Below, one piece after another: positions 27,307-37,032 of a DNA stretch of 64,000 nt. How positions within the stretch are numbered: the first letter of the stretch is position 1; each line of letters starts with the position of its first letter. Origin of the DNA: Streptococcus anginosus (GTDB lineage: Bacteria > Bacillota > Bacilli > Lactobacillales > Streptococcaceae); the NCBI RefSeq assembly GCF_001697145.1, contig NZ_CP012719.1, positions 282,501-346,500 of the forward strand. The letters run 5' to 3'. The notes under the pieces were generated by a model, which had not been told where the DNA came from, made no database searches, and saw only the letters and a program-made list of their open reading frames with translations. A program made the position numbers and the translations under genes.

Positions 27307-27938
27307 GAGTTAGAAATCGTAAAGGGGCGACGGAATTACTAGAAGCAAACCCACAATATGTAATTTTAAATCCTGCTGAAGCAAAGGGCAAGTGGCATGA
27401 GATTTTTGGGAATAAGCACCCCATTCATATTGAAGTGGGAAGTGGAAAGGGTGCGTTTGTTTCAGAAATGGCAAAAGCTCATCCAGAAATTAACTATATC
27501 GGAATTGATATTCAAAAATCCGTTTTGAGTTACGCTTTGGATAAGGTTTTAGCAACTGATGTTCCCAATATCAAGCTCCTTTGGGTAGATGGTTCTGATT
27601 TGACCAACTACTTTGAAAATGGAGAGATTGATCGTTTGTATCTGAATTTTTCTGATCCTTGGCCCAAGAAACGCCATGAAAAACGGCGCTTGACCTACAA
27701 ATCTTTTCTCGATACCTTTAAGCAAATTTTACCAGAACATGGTGAGATTCATTTCAAAACAGATAATCGTGGTCTTTTTGAATATAGCTTAGTGAGCTTT
27801 TCTCAATACGGGATGAAACTAAATGGTGTTTGGTTAGATTTACACGCGAGCGACTTTGAAGATAATGTGCTGACAGAGTACGAGAAAAAATTTGTCAACA
27901 AAGGTCAAGTCATCTATCGGGTCGAGGCGGAGTTTTAA
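27303..27938 (+). CDS. trmB: tRNA (guanine-N7-)-methyltransferase
   Basis: 211 aa class I methyltransferase that makes m7G46 in tRNA. The SAM-binding motif EVGSGKGAF is near 42-50, YIGIDIQKS near 63-71, and the family motif [16 protein letters not shown] near 115-130. It overlaps ccrZ by 4 bp. In related genomes rimP follows soon after. Here 1.7 kb of extra DNA separates them. Confidence 0.94.
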   Translation: MRVRNRKGATELLEANPQYVILNPAEAKGKWHEIFGNKHPIHIEVGSGKGAFVSEMAKAHPEINYIGIDIQKSVLSYALDKVLATDVPNIKLLWVDGSDLTNYFENGEIDRLYLNFSDPWPKKRHEKRRLTYKSFLDTFKQILPEHGEIHFKTDNRGLFEYSLVSFSQYGMKLNGVWLDLHASDFEDNVLTEYEKKFVNKGQVIYRVEAEF

Positions 27939-27956
27939 GGTGAAATAGATAATTGA

Positions 27957-28302
27957 AAGAGGCTGGGCAAAAAGTGTCCCAGCTTCTATCAGATTTAGTA
28001 ATAAACGAATAACGCAGTAGGTGATTGGGCTCTTTATTCGCTGTTTAAGCTCGGAAGAGCACCTTTGACGAAAACTTCGTTTTCTTCATCTGCAACCTTA
28101 AACAGCTTGATAACTGTTTAAGCACCCTTGCGGGGGTGAGTTTGGGACAAAAAGATTTCAATTTTTAAAAATCTTAATTATTAAGCCCTTCTAATCTATA
28201 ATTAAATGCGAAAAGCGAATAAAGCAGAATTCTGATTACCAGAAAACTAGTTTTGTTCGCTTTTTATATTTGAGGTCGGACTTTTGTCCCAGCCTCCACT
28301 CC
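27957..28302. repeat. composite intergenic repeat array
   Basis: Starts GAGGCTGGGCAAAAAGTGTCCCAGCTTC and ends GGACTTTTGTCCCAGCCTCCACTCCC. In between are nested hairpins: GCTGTTTAAGC/GCTTAAACAG copies, GACGAAAACTTCGTT (also at 55795), and a stem AAAGCGAATAAA...TTTGTTCGCTTT near 28208-28265. No open frame of note. It looks like one repeat inserted in, or fused with, another. Confidence 0.65.
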
Positions 28303-28354
28303 CTTTTCTGATTTTCAGGAGAAAAGATTGCTAAAAAACAAGAGGAGCAAAAGA

Positions 28355-28584
28355 ATGTCTCAAGCGACAAAATGAACTTTAGAAGTTTCATTTAAACATT
28401 TTGTTATAAAAGCTATTAACAAAATTTACGATTCAGGACATTGTAGAAGATTGTGGTATCAATCGGATGATCTTTTATCATAAATATATATGTGTGCGAT
28501 TTGGTAGAATGGTCTTGTTTTGAGTTTACTAAAAAGTAAAACGTTGCTGTCCAAGTAGATGTTCAAGAAATTTTATTAAAATAG
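28355..28584 (+). pseudogene. decayed TetR-family regulator
   Basis: An ATG after AGAGGAGC opens MSQATK, then TGA. Other frames continue with recognisable TetR helix-turn-helix text: TIQDIVEDCGINRMIFYH, then DLVEWSCFEFTKK in a third frame. At least one stop and two frameshifts in 230 bp make it non-functional. The C-terminal ligand domain is missing. It resembles DhaS-like regulators. It precedes the VIT-type gene, which it may once have controlled. Confidence 0.75.
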
Positions 28585-28613
28585 TAGAACTTTTCTCATT
28601 TTGTTCTTTTCTC

Positions 28614-28642
28614 TTGTGCTTGATTAAGCTTTTATTTATAAT
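28614..28642 (+). promoter_or_regulatory. promoter of VIT-family gene
   Basis: TTGTGC (28614-28619), 17 bp, TATAAT (28637-28642). Confidence 0.55.
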
Positions 28643-28675
28643 AATTCTAAATAAAGAGGAAAGAGAAGGTTGACG

Positions 28676-29368
28676 ATGATGAGAGAACAAGAGATTGATA
28701 AGAATTTTAGCGGTCGGCTTAATATTTTGCGAGCTGGAGTATTGGGGGCCAATGATGGTATTATTTCTATCGCGGGTGTGGTAATAGGGGTAGCAAGTGC
28801 AACAGAAAGTATTTGGATTATCTTTCTTTCTGGGTTAGCAGCAGTCTTTGCGGGAGCTTTTTCCATGGCAGGTGGTGAATATGTATCTGTCTCCACTCAA
28901 AAGGATACGGAGGAGGCCGCAGTTGTCAGAGAGCGAGATCTTTTAATGAAAAATCCAGATATTGCTAGGCAGTCGCTCTATGCAGCTTATATCCAGAATG
29001 GCGAGTGTGAGACTTCTGCCCAGCTTTTAACCAATCGAGCTTTTTTAAAGTATCCTCTCAAAGCTTTGGTAGCGGAAAAGTATGGTATTGAAGTGGAAGA
29101 ATTTACTAATCCTTGGCATGCAGCAATCTCCAGCTTTATCGCTTTTGTAACAGGAGCTATCTTTCCCATGCTGAGCATTGTCTTCTTTTCTGCTAGTTAT
29201 AGAATTCCGGCGACAGTAGTCATCGTTGCTTTATCGCTATTGGGAACGGGATACACCAGCGCCAAGTTAGGAAAAGCACCGATAAAAAATGCCATGATTC
29301 GAAACTTAGTCATTGGACTTTTGACTATGACAGTAACTTATCTTGTAGGTCAATTATTTGCGATTTAA
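28676..29368 (+). CDS. VIT1/CCC1 family metal (Fe/Mn) transporter
   Basis: 230 aa from ATG 28676, with GAGAAGG upstream (an in-frame TTG two codons earlier is less likely). The N-terminal signature ILRAGVLGANDGIISIAGVVIGVA is near 17-40 and the GGEYVSVSTQKD motif near 66-77, followed by an acidic cytoplasmic stretch with Glu/Asp metal-binding residues and three C-terminal helices. Family members export or store ferrous iron or manganese. It lies between a dead regulator and the rimP operon, so it is probably an insertion relative to the conserved order. Confidence 0.87.
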   Translation: MMREQEIDKNFSGRLNILRAGVLGANDGIISIAGVVIGVASATESIWIIFLSGLAAVFAGAFSMAGGEYVSVSTQKDTEEAAVVRERDLLMKNPDIARQSLYAAYIQNGECETSAQLLTNRAFLKYPLKALVAEKYGIEVEEFTNPWHAAISSFIAFVTGAIFPMLSIVFFSASYRIPATVVIVALSLLGTGYTSAKLGKAPIKNAMIRNLVIGLLTMTVTYLVGQLFAI

Positions 29369-29421
29369 TTTCGAAATAAAAAACCTTTATGAGGAGTGAT
29401 TTTGATTGTAGGTTATTCTAT

Positions 29422-29451
29422 TTGACTTTATAGTCAATTCTTTTTAGAATT
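29422..29451. other. nested palindromes after VIT gene
   Basis: TTGACT-TTAT-AGTCAA (29422-29437) overlaps AATTCT-TTTT-AGAATT (29436-29451). They may serve as a weak terminator for the VIT gene or as a protein site. No promoter is positioned at them. Confidence 0.35.
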
Positions 29452-29535
29452 ATTTGTCAACCACAATGCTGAAATCAATCAATTTTCTTACGATTGATAA
29501 GTATAGCATCAAATAAAATACAGGAATATATTTTC

Positions 29536-29564
29536 TTGCATTTTATTTTTTCTTATGCTATAAT
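29536..29564 (+). promoter_or_regulatory. promoter of rimP-nusA-infB operon
   Basis: TTGCAT (29536-29541), 17 bp, TATAAT (29559-29564) with an extended TGC. The start point is expected near 29571. Confidence 0.8.
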
Positions 29565-29584
29565 ACAAGTAATGAATATGAAAG

Positions 29585-29610
29585 AGAGGCGAGGAAGTAT
29601 CTTCGCCTCT
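29585..29610 (+). promoter_or_regulatory. 5' leader hairpin upstream of rimP
   Basis: AGAGGCGA (29585-29592) pairs perfectly with TCGCCTCT (29603-29610) around a 10-nt loop, about 15 nt into the transcript and just before the rimP ribosome site. There is no T-run, so it is more likely an RNA-stability or translation element than a terminator. Confidence 0.6.
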
Positions 29611-29633
29611 TATCTGTGAGGAGGTGTAGTCTT

Positions 29634-30104
29634 ATCGCAACGATTGTAGAATTGGTAAAAGAGGTTGTCGAGCCAGTCATCCAAGAGCCGTATGAATTAG
29701 TGAATATTGAGTATGGTAAGATGGGGAGCGACCATGTTCTCAGTATTTTTGTAGATAAGCCGGGAGGGATTACCGTAAATGATACGGCAGATTTGACGGA
29801 CATCATCAGTCCGCTTTTGGACACGATTAAGCCGGATCCTTTTCCTGAGCAGTATTTCCTTGAGGTGACGAGCCCAGGGTTGGAACGTCCGCTGAAAACG
29901 AAAGAACAACTAGCAGCTGCAGTTGGGGAATATATCCATGTTAGTCTGTATCAAGCACTTGATAAAAGTAAAGTCTTTGAAGGGACACTGCTTTCTTTCG
30001 AGGAAGATCATTTAACAATGGAATATATGGATAAGACTCGTAAGAAAGTTGTTCAAATTCCTTACCAGCTAGTATCCAAAGCAAGATTAGCAGTCAAATT
30101 TTAG
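29634..30104 (+). CDS. rimP: ribosome maturation factor RimP
   Basis: Needed for 30S subunit assembly. The body (about 156 aa) is normal: [34 protein letters not shown] and [13 protein letters not shown] are family hallmarks. The start is odd. The strong GAGGAGGTG (29618-29626) is followed at good spacing only by ATC (29634-29636). The nearest in-frame GTG (29616) overlaps the Shine-Dalgarno itself, and the next in-frame TTG (29652) is 27 nt away and would trim a conserved helix. I therefore place the start at ATC, with reservation. The first gene of the NusA/IF2 operon. Confidence 0.85.
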   Translation: MATIVELVKEVVEPVIQEPYELVNIEYGKMGSDHVLSIFVDKPGGITVNDTADLTDIISPLLDTIKPDPFPEQYFLEVTSPGLERPLKTKEQLAAAVGEYIHVSLYQALDKSKVFEGTLLSFEEDHLTMEYMDKTRKKVVQIPYQLVSKARLAVKF

Positions 30105-30157
30105 CAAGAATATAATAAAGAAAGGATTGCTTTTGTTTCCACAAAAGCTGAAAAAAC

Positions 30158-31351
30158 ATGAGTAAAGAAATGCTAGAGGCCTTCCGTATTTTGGAAGAAG
30201 ACAAAGGGATCAAAAAAGAAGATATTATCGAAGCGGTGACGGAGTCACTTCGTTCGGCTTATCGTCGTCGCTATGGTCAAGCAGATAGTGCAGCCATTGA
30301 ATTCAACGAAAAAACAGGAGATTTTCGTGTTTATACCGTTCGTGAAGTGGTAGACGAAGTTTTTGATAGCCGTTTAGAAATCAGTTTAAAAGATGCTCTT
30401 GCTATTAGCTCGGCTTATGAACTTGGTGATAAAATAAAATTTGAAGAGGCACCAACTGAATTTGGACGGGTAGCAGCTCAGTCTGCTAAGCAAACGATTA
30501 TGGAAAAAATGCGCAAGCAGACACGCGCAATCACTTACAATAAGTATAAAGAACATGAAAATGAAATCATGTCAGGAACAGTCGAGCGCTTTGACAATCG
30601 TTTTATCTATGTCAATCTAGGTAGCATTGAAGCACAGTTGTCGAAGCAAGACCAGATTCCTGGTGAAGTATTTGCTTCTCATGACCGCATCGAAGTCTTT
30701 GTCTATAAGGTAGAAGACAATCCTCGCGGTGTCAATGTTTTTGTCAGCCGCAGCCATCCAGAAATGATTAAACGCTTAATGGAGCAGGAAATTCCAGAAG
30801 TTTATGACGGAACAGTTGAAATCATGAGTGTTTCTCGTGAAGCAGGTGATCGGACTAAGGTTGCTGTACGCAGTCACAATCCCAATGTAGATGCAATCGG
30901 TACAATTGTTGGTCGTGGTGGTGCAAATATTAAGAAAATTACCAGCAAATTTCATCCGGCTAAATATGATGCCAAATCTGGCCGTATGATTCCTGTAGAG
31001 GAAAATATTGATGTCATTGAGTGGGTGGCAGATCCTGCAGAATTTATCTACAATGCGATTGCTCCTGCAGAAGTCGATCAAGTTATCTTTGATAGTGAGG
31101 ATAGCAAGCATGCTCTTGTTGTTGTACCAGATAATAAGCTATCACTTGCTATTGGGCGTCGAGGGCAAAATGTGCGCTTAGCAGCTCATTTGACAGGTTA
31201 TAGAATTGATATCAAATCTGCAAGTGAATTTGAAGCTATGGAAGAAGCAGGTGAGCTTGGTGGATTTGCTGAAGAAGCAGATGAATTTGCAACAATTGAA
31301 AGTCCTGTGGAAACAGAATTTTTAGAAAGTGAAGTTGAAGCAGAAGACTAA
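30158..31351 (+). CDS. nusA: transcription elongation/termination factor NusA
   Basis: 397 aa, the short Gram-positive form without C-terminal acidic repeats. An N-terminal RNA polymerase-binding domain (1-125) is followed by S1 (about 135-200; SGTVERFDNRFIYVNLG) and two KH domains (GTIVGRGGANIKKI near 247-260; SLAIGRRGQNVRLAAHLTGYRIDI near 328-351) and an acidic tail. It modulates pausing, termination and antitermination. Confidence 0.96.
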   Translation: MSKEMLEAFRILEEDKGIKKEDIIEAVTESLRSAYRRRYGQADSAAIEFNEKTGDFRVYTVREVVDEVFDSRLEISLKDALAISSAYELGDKIKFEEAPTEFGRVAAQSAKQTIMEKMRKQTRAITYNKYKEHENEIMSGTVERFDNRFIYVNLGSIEAQLSKQDQIPGEVFASHDRIEVFVYKVEDNPRGVNVFVSRSHPEMIKRLMEQEIPEVYDGTVEIMSVSREAGDRTKVAVRSHNPNVDAIGTIVGRGGANIKKITSKFHPAKYDAKSGRMIPVEENIDVIEWVADPAEFIYNAIAPAEVDQVIFDSEDSKHALVVVPDNKLSLAIGRRGQNVRLAAHLTGYRIDIKSASEFEAMEEAGELGGFAEEADEFATIESPVETEFLESEVEAED

Positions 31352-31361
31352 GGAGGGGGAA

Positions 31362-31658
31362 ATGGCAAAAACAAGAAAAATCCCTTTACGAAAATCAGTA
31401 GTTTCTAATGAAGTTATTGACAAGCGTGATTTGCTTCGGATTGTCAAAAATAAAGAAGGCCAAATTTTTATTGACCCGACAGGAAAGGCCAATGGACGAG
31501 GAGCTTATATCAAGCTTGATAATGAAGAAGCGCTTCAAGCTAAGCAAAAACGAGTCTTTAATCGCAGTTTCAATATGGAAGTGGAAGACGATTTTTACGA
31601 TGAGCTGATTGCTTATGTGGATCACAAGGTCAAAAGAAGAGAGTTAGGTCTTGAATAA
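31362..31658 (+). CDS. ylxR: YlxR / RnpM family RNA-binding protein
   Basis: 98 aa from ATG 31362, with AAGGAGGGGG directly upstream. The conserved motif PTGKANGRGAYI is near 44-55. Members bind RNA and, in Bacillus, the RNase P RNA. It is always found between nusA and the L7Ae-like gene. The 3' end overlaps the next gene by 8 bp. Confidence 0.9.
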   Translation: MAKTRKIPLRKSVVSNEVIDKRDLLRIVKNKEGQIFIDPTGKANGRGAYIKLDNEEALQAKQKRVFNRSFNMEVEDDFYDELIAYVDHKVKRRELGLE

Positions 31659-31950
31659 GCAAAAACTAGCAAATTTACTTGGCTTAGCACAACGAGCAGG
31701 TCGCATCATATCGGGTGAAGAATTGGTTGTTAAGGCAATACAAGATAAGAAAGCAAAGTTAGTCTTTTTAGCCAATGATGCTGCTCCAAATTTGACCAAG
31801 AAAATTACTGATAAAAGTCATTATTACAAAGTAGAAGTATCAACCGTGTTTTCAACACTGGAATTAAGCACCGCAGTAGGCAAGGCAAGAAAAGTGCTTG
31901 CCATCACTGATGCTGGATTTACAAAGAAAATGAGGTCTCTTATGGAATAG
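31651..31950 (+). CDS. ylxQ: YlxQ, L7Ae-family kink-turn RNA-binding protein
   Basis: 99 aa starting at TTG 31651 inside the ylxR 3' end, probably by coupling. It has the L7Ae/L30e signature [22 protein letters not shown] (near 8-29) and [11 protein letters not shown]. Family members bind kink-turn RNA. The cellular role of this small paralogue is unsettled. Sixteen bases separate it from infB. Confidence 0.9.
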   Translation: MNKQKLANLLGLAQRAGRIISGEELVVKAIQDKKAKLVFLANDAAPNLTKKITDKSHYYKVEVSTVFSTLELSTAVGKARKVLAITDAGFTKKMRSLME

Positions 31951-31966
31951 AAGAGGAGGACAAGAT

Positions 31967-34804
31967 TTGTCTAAAGTAAGATTGTACGAAATCGCGAAAG
32001 AACTGGGAAAAGAAAGCAAGGAAATTGTGGCGCGTGCAAAAGAGCTTGGTATTGAGGTGAAAAGTCATGCCAGCAGCGTGGAAAGTGAAATAGCAACACG
32101 TATCACAGCTAGCTTTTCTCAAGCAGCAGTTCCTAAAAAAGAAACGACTCAAAAGCCGACTCAATCGTTGCCTAAAGAGCAACCGTCAGCTTTAACGGCA
32201 GTAAAAGAAACGACCGAGGCTGAGAAGAAAGCAGAGCCGAAGGCAGTAGCTCCGAAGCAAAAGTCGGAAGTGGAAATGAAGTCGGCGCCTGCAAAACCAA
32301 AAAGTCGTAATTTTAAGGCTGAACGAGAGGCAAGAGCAAAAGAGCAAGCAGAACGACGGAATAAACAGCAAGACAATCGTCCGCAAAAACAACAAAATGG
32401 CGATAAACGAAATCGAGATGAGCGTAATCAGCGTAATAATCGAAGCAATCAAAATCGCAATGACCGAGGAAATCGCAACGAACAACGCGACAACCGCAAT
32501 CATCGAAACCAAGACAATCGTCGTCAAGAACAAAATCGTTCAAATATTGCAAATCAGAATCGCCCTCAAACAAATCAAGGACCACGCATTGATTTCAAGG
32601 CGCGTGCAGCGGCTCTGAAAGCAGAACAGAATGCCGAATATGCTCGTGGAAGTGAGGAGCGTTTCAAGCAAGCTCAAGCCGCAAAGGCAGCTCAACGTGA
32701 GCAGAAGAAACGGAAAGAACCGGTAGAAGAATTATTCAAAGCAGCAGCGCCTATCGTGGAGGCTACGAAGCCGGCTCCACAGTCTCAAGTTGCCCCTGAG
32801 GCGGTTCCAACTCCTGCAGTTGATACTCGTCGGAAAAAACAAGCTCGACCAGACAAGAAACGTGATGACTTTGATCGCGAAGAAGATGGTCCAAGAAAAC
32901 AACAAAAGAATCGAAGCAGTCAAAATCAAGTGAGAAATCAAAAGAATAGTAATTGGAATCATAACAAAAAAAATAAAAAAGGCAAGAACAATCGGAATAA
33001 CACTCCAACTCCAAAACCAGTTACAGAACGCAAGTTCCATGAATTGCCTAAAGAATTTGAATACACAGAAGGTATGACCGTTGCAGAAATTGCAAAACGG
33101 ATTAAACGTGAACCAGCCGAAATTGTCAAGAAACTCTTTATGATGGGGGTTATGGCAACGCAGAATCAATCGTTGGACGGCGATACTATTGAACTTCTGA
33201 TGGTAGATTATGGCATTGAAGCACATGCTAAAGTTGAAGTCGATAATGCAGATATCGAACGCTTCTTTGTGGATGAAGATTATCTTGATCCAGATGCTTT
33301 AGTAGAACGTCCGCCAGTTGTGACCATCATGGGACACGTTGACCATGGGAAAACAACACTTTTGGATACCTTGCGTAATTCTCGTGTTGCTACAGGTGAA
33401 GCAGGTGGGATTACACAACATATTGGTGCTTACCAGATTGAAGAAAATGGTAAGAAAATTACCTTCCTTGATACACCAGGGCATGCCGCTTTCACCTCTA
33501 TGCGGGCGCGCGGTGCTTCTGTCACAGATATTACGATTCTTGTCGTAGCAGCAGATGATGGAGTCATGCCTCAAACAATTGAAGCGATTAACCATTCAAA
33601 AGCAGCCAATGTGCCAATTATTGTAGCGATTAACAAGATTGATAAGCCAGGTGCTAATCCTGAACGTGTCATCGGTGAATTAGCTGAATATGGAGTTATG
33701 TCTACAGCATGGGGCGGTGATTCTGAATTTGTTGAAATCTCAGCTAAGTTCAACCAAAATATTGAGGAGTTGCTCGAAACAGTTCTCCTTGTAGCCGAAA
33801 TTCAAGAATTAAAAGCCGATCCAAATGTTCGCGCAATTGGTACAGTAATCGAAGCGCGCTTGGATAAAGGAAAAGGTGCAGTTGCAACCTTGCTCGTTCA
33901 ACAAGGTACTTTGAATGTGCAGGATCCAATCGTTGTCGGAAATACCTTTGGACGTGTACGTGCCATGACCAATGACCGTGGACGCCGAGTGAAAGTTGCT
34001 GGACCGTCTACACCAGTATCTATCACAGGTCTAAATGAAACACCGATGGCTGGTGATCATTTTGCAGTATATGAAGATGAAAAAGCAGCGCGTGCAGCTG
34101 GTGAAGAACGTGCAAAACGTGCTCTCATGAAGCAACGTCAAGCAACTCACCGTGTTAGTCTTGAAAATCTCTTTGATACCCTTAAAGCAGGCGAAGTCAA
34201 GTCTGTCAATGTTATTATCAAAGCAGATGTGCAAGGTTCTGCCGAAGCCTTGACAGCTTCCCTTCAAAAGATTGAAGTGGAAGGTGTTAAAGTCACGATT
34301 GTTCACTCAGCAGTTGGTGCGATTAACGAATCAGATGTTACTCTTGCGGAAGCTTCCAATGCCTTTATCATTGGTTTCAATGTTCGTCCTACTCCACAAG
34401 CTCGTCAACAAGCTGAAGCGGATGACGTCGAAATGCGTCTTCACAGTATCATTTATAAAGTGATTGAAGAAGTAGAAGATGCCATGAAAGGGATGTTGGA
34501 TCCAGAATACGAAGAAAAAATTATCGGTGAAGCTGTTATCCGTGAAACCTTTAAGGTTTCTAAAGTCGGTACCATCGGCGGATTTATGGTGGTTAGCGGT
34601 AAAGTAACTCGTGATTCTAAGGTTCGTGTCATTCGTGATGGTGTTGTCATCTTTGATGGTGCCCTTGCCAGCCTTAAACATTATAAAGATGATGTGAAAG
34701 AAGTCGGAAATGGACAAGAAGGCGGTCTCATGGTTGAGAATTACAATGACATCAAAGTGGATGACATGATTGAAGCTTACATTATGGAAGAAATCGCAAA
34801 ATAA
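31967..34804 (+). CDS. infB: translation initiation factor IF-2
   Basis: 945 aa from TTG 31967, with AGAGGAGGA six bases upstream. The N-terminal region carries IF2N segments and a long Arg/Asn/Gln/Lys-rich disordered linker (about 100-350). The GTPase domain has GHVDHGKTT near 455, [15 protein letters not shown], and then domains II-IV. It brings fMet-tRNA to the 30S subunit. Upstream long minus-strand frames in the linker are artefacts of its biased composition. Confidence 0.96.
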   Translation: MSKVRLYEIAKELGKESKEIVARAKELGIEVKSHASSVESEIATRITASFSQAAVPKKETTQKPTQSLPKEQPSALTAVKETTEAEKKAEPKAVAPKQKSEVEMKSAPAKPKSRNFKAEREARAKEQAERRNKQQDNRPQKQQNGDKRNRDERNQRNNRSNQNRNDRGNRNEQRDNRNHRNQDNRRQEQNRSNIANQNRPQTNQGPRIDFKARAAALKAEQNAEYARGSEERFKQAQAAKAAQREQKKRKEPVEELFKAAAPIVEATKPAPQSQVAPEAVPTPAVDTRRKKQARPDKKRDDFDREEDGPRKQQKNRSSQNQVRNQKNSNWNHNKKNKKGKNNRNNTPTPKPVTERKFHELPKEFEYTEGMTVAEIAKRIKREPAEIVKKLFMMGVMATQNQSLDGDTIELLMVDYGIEAHAKVEVDNADIERFFVDEDYLDPDALVERPPVVTIMGHVDHGKTTLLDTLRNSRVATGEAGGITQHIGAYQIEENGKKITFLDTPGHAAFTSMRARGASVTDITILVVAADDGVMPQTIEAINHSKAANVPIIVAINKIDKPGANPERVIGELAEYGVMSTAWGGDSEFVEISAKFNQNIEELLETVLLVAEIQELKADPNVRAIGTVIEARLDKGKGAVATLLVQQGTLNVQDPIVVGNTFGRVRAMTNDRGRRVKVAGPSTPVSITGLNETPMAGDHFAVYEDEKAARAAGEERAKRALMKQRQATHRVSLENLFDTLKAGEVKSVNVIIKADVQGSAEALTASLQKIEVEGVKVTIVHSAVGAINESDVTLAEASNAFIIGFNVRPTPQARQQAEADDVEMRLHSIIYKVIEEVEDAMKGMLDPEYEEKIIGEAVIRETFKVSKVGTIGGFMVVSGKVTRDSKVRVIRDGVVIFDGALASLKHYKDDVKEVGNGQEGGLMVENYNDIKVDDMIEAYIMEEIAK

Positions 34805-34812
34805 TATAAATG

Positions 34813-34858
34813 AAAGGGAGACAGACTGTGATATATTGAAGTCTGCCTCAACCTTTTT
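34813..34858 (+). terminator. hairpin between infB and rbfA
   Basis: AAAGG-GAG-CAGACT pairs with AGTCTG-CTC-CCTTT (one A-C mismatch, small bulge), followed by TTTTT. It should lower rbfA expression relative to infB. Confidence 0.65.
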
Positions 34859-34882
34859 CTAAAATAAGTGAAAGGAGACATC

Positions 34883-35233
34883 ATGGCAAATCAATTTCGT
34901 GTGGATCGTGTGGGGATGGAAATCAAACGCGAAGTCAATGAAATTTTGCAAAAAAAAGTTCGTGATCCACGTGTTCAAGGAATTACCATTACAGATGTGC
35001 AAATGTTGGGCGACTTGTCAATGGCAAAAGTATACTACACGCTGATGAGCAACCTTGCTTCTGAGCAAGAAAAAGCTCAAATTGGTTTAGAAAAAGCCAA
35101 AGGAACGATCAAACGTGAATTGGGTCACAACTTGAAGATGTATAAAATTCCTGATTTGACATTTATCAAAGATGAATCGATTGAATATGGGAACAAAATT
35201 GATCAAATGCTCCGTGATTTAGATCAAAAATAA
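34883..35233 (+). CDS. rbfA: 30S ribosome-binding factor RbfA
   Basis: 116 aa from ATG 34883 (GAAAGGAG upstream). KH-like fold with [25 protein letters not shown] near the N-terminus. It assists late 16S rRNA 5'-end maturation and cold adaptation. Last gene of the rimP operon. Confidence 0.95.
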   Translation: MANQFRVDRVGMEIKREVNEILQKKVRDPRVQGITITDVQMLGDLSMAKVYYTLMSNLASEQEKAQIGLEKAKGTIKRELGHNLKMYKIPDLTFIKDESIEYGNKIDQMLRDLDQK

Positions 35234-35262
35234 GACGTGATTTTAGCTATATCAATATATTT

Positions 35263-35296
35263 AAAAAGAAAGGAAATTCTATTTTTCTTTCTTTTT
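35263..35296 (+). terminator. terminator of rimP-rbfA operon
   Basis: AAAAAGAAAG (35263-35272) pairs with CTTTCTTTTT (35287-35296), with the T-run extending to 35298. Confidence 0.75.
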
Positions 35297-35319
35297 TTGA
35301 TAAAAATGCTAAAAAAGGC

Positions 35320-35348
35320 TTGTTACTTTTACACTTATCCTTTAAAAT
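35320..35348 (+). promoter_or_regulatory. promoter of Na/Pi-type transporter
   Basis: TTGTTA (35320-35325), 17 bp, TAAAAT (35343-35348). Confidence 0.6.
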
Positions 35349-35391
35349 AGAAAAGGAGATAATCCGCTACAGATTTTTCGGAGGAGAAAAG

Positions 35392-37023
35392 ATGTCCATC
35401 AATTGGCAGCAAATTATATTTAGCTTTTTAGGCGGTTTAGGACTTTTTCTATATAGTATTCGAATGATGGGAGATGGCTTGCAGCAAGCTGCGGGTGATC
35501 GGCTTCGTTATTTCATTGACAAATATACCAGCAATCCATTTTTTGGTGTTCTAGTTGGAATTGGTCTAACAGCCTTGATTCAGTCAAGTTCAGGTGTGAC
35601 AGTTATTACGGTTGGACTGGTAAGCGCTGGACTATTGACTTTGAAGCAAGCGATTGGGATTGTTATGGGAGCCAATATCGGAACGACAGTGACCTCCTTT
35701 ATTATTGGTTTTAAGCTAGGTGATTATGCCTTACCCATTCTCTTTTTAGGAGCAGTCTGTCTCTTCTTTACCAAAAAGCGCTCTATCAATAATATTGGTC
35801 GTGTCTTATTTGGGGTCGGTGGGATTTTCTTTGCTTTAAATCTGATGAGTGGCGCTATGGAGCCATTGAAAGATTTAGACGCTTTCCGTGAATATATGAT
35901 AAAGTTAAGTGGAAATCCAGTCCTTGGTGTGTTTGTAGGAACAGGGATTACATTGCTCATTCAAGCTTCGTCTGCTACCATTGGGATTTTGCAGAATCTA
36001 TATGCGAGCGGCTTGATTGAGCTAAAAGGAGCTTTGCCAGTTCTTTTTGGGGATAATATCGGGACAACGATTACAGCGATTATTGCATCTTTAGGTGCCA
36101 ATATTGCAGCAAAACGTGTGGCAAGTGCTCATGTAATGTTTAACGTGGTTGGTACCATTTTGTGTTTGATTGTGTTAGGACCATTTACAAGCTTGATTCA
36201 GTGGTTTCAAACAGCTCTCCATTTAAGCCCAGAAATGACTATTGCCTTTGCTCACGGAACTTTTAATGTTACTAATACCATTATTCAATTTCCATTTATT
36301 GGCTTGTTAGCTACCTTGGTAACAAAACTGATTCCAGGTGAAGATGAAGTTGTGAAATATGAACCGCTTTATTTAGATCCGATTTTAATCAAACAAGCTC
36401 CGTCTTTGGCGCTTGGAAATGCCAAAAAAGAATTGCTGCATTTAGGACGTTATGCGATGCGTTCATTTGAGTTGGCTTATGATTATATTGTGAACAATAC
36501 TGAAAAGTCAGCAGACAAGGGACACAAGGTAGAAGAAGCAATCAATAAGATTGATGAAGATCTCACACGTTACCTCATTGATTTATCTAGTGAGCCTCTT
36601 AGCCAAAAAGAAAGTGAAGTGCTGACAAATATTTTGGATTCATCTCGAGATTTAGAAAGAATCGGGGACCATGGTGAAGCGCTGATTAACTTGACTGATT
36701 ATATCCGTCGGAAAAAGGTGGAATTTTCTCCAGCAGCTTTGCAAGAGTTGGAATTGATTTACAATATGACGCTCAGCTTCATAAAAGAATCATTGAAGTC
36801 TGTAGAAGATAATGATATTGAATTGGCCAATAGTTTGGTGGCTAAGCATGAAGCGATTGATAAAATGGAACGAAAGCTACGGAAAACGCACATTCATCGT
36901 CTGAACAGAGGTGAATGCTCTACGCAAGCTGGGGTGAACTTTATTGATATCATCTCTCACTATACGAGAGTAGCGGATCACGCCATGAACTTAGCGGAAA
37001 AGGTCCAAGCGGAACAAATTTAA
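35392..37023 (+). CDS. Na/Pi cotransporter family protein with PhoU-like tail
   Basis: 543 aa from ATG 35392 (GGAGGAG upstream). The membrane part has two inverted Na_Pi_cotrans repeats with the hallmark QSSSG (64-68) and QASSA (near 190). The C-terminal third (about 350-543) is soluble and helical, with PhoU-like sequence (DSSRDLERIGDHGEALINLTDY). It probably moves phosphate with sodium and is tuned by the PhoU-like domain. Single-gene unit with its own promoter and terminator. Confidence 0.88.
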   Translation: MSINWQQIIFSFLGGLGLFLYSIRMMGDGLQQAAGDRLRYFIDKYTSNPFFGVLVGIGLTALIQSSSGVTVITVGLVSAGLLTLKQAIGIVMGANIGTTVTSFIIGFKLGDYALPILFLGAVCLFFTKKRSINNIGRVLFGVGGIFFALNLMSGAMEPLKDLDAFREYMIKLSGNPVLGVFVGTGITLLIQASSATIGILQNLYASGLIELKGALPVLFGDNIGTTITAIIASLGANIAAKRVASAHVMFNVVGTILCLIVLGPFTSLIQWFQTALHLSPEMTIAFAHGTFNVTNTIIQFPFIGLLATLVTKLIPGEDEVVKYEPLYLDPILIKQAPSLALGNAKKELLHLGRYAMRSFELAYDYIVNNTEKSADKGHKVEEAINKIDEDLTRYLIDLSSEPLSQKESEVLTNILDSSRDLERIGDHGEALINLTDYIRRKKVEFSPAALQELELIYNMTLSFIKESLKSVEDNDIELANSLVAKHEAIDKMERKLRKTHIHRLNRGECSTQAGVNFIDIISHYTRVADHAMNLAEKVQAEQI

Positions 37024-37032
37024 GATTGAGAG

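Noticed and set aside
29616-29618. GTG as rimP start
   Set aside because: It overlaps the Shine-Dalgarno and would need an upstream site, the nearest being about 19 nt away inside a hairpin; kept as the main alternative to ATC.
32161-33226. Several long minus-strand ORFs inside infB
   Set aside because: Produced by the Arg/Asn/Gln/Lys-biased linker of IF2; they lack ribosome sites and read as Phe/Leu/Cys-rich low-complexity protein.
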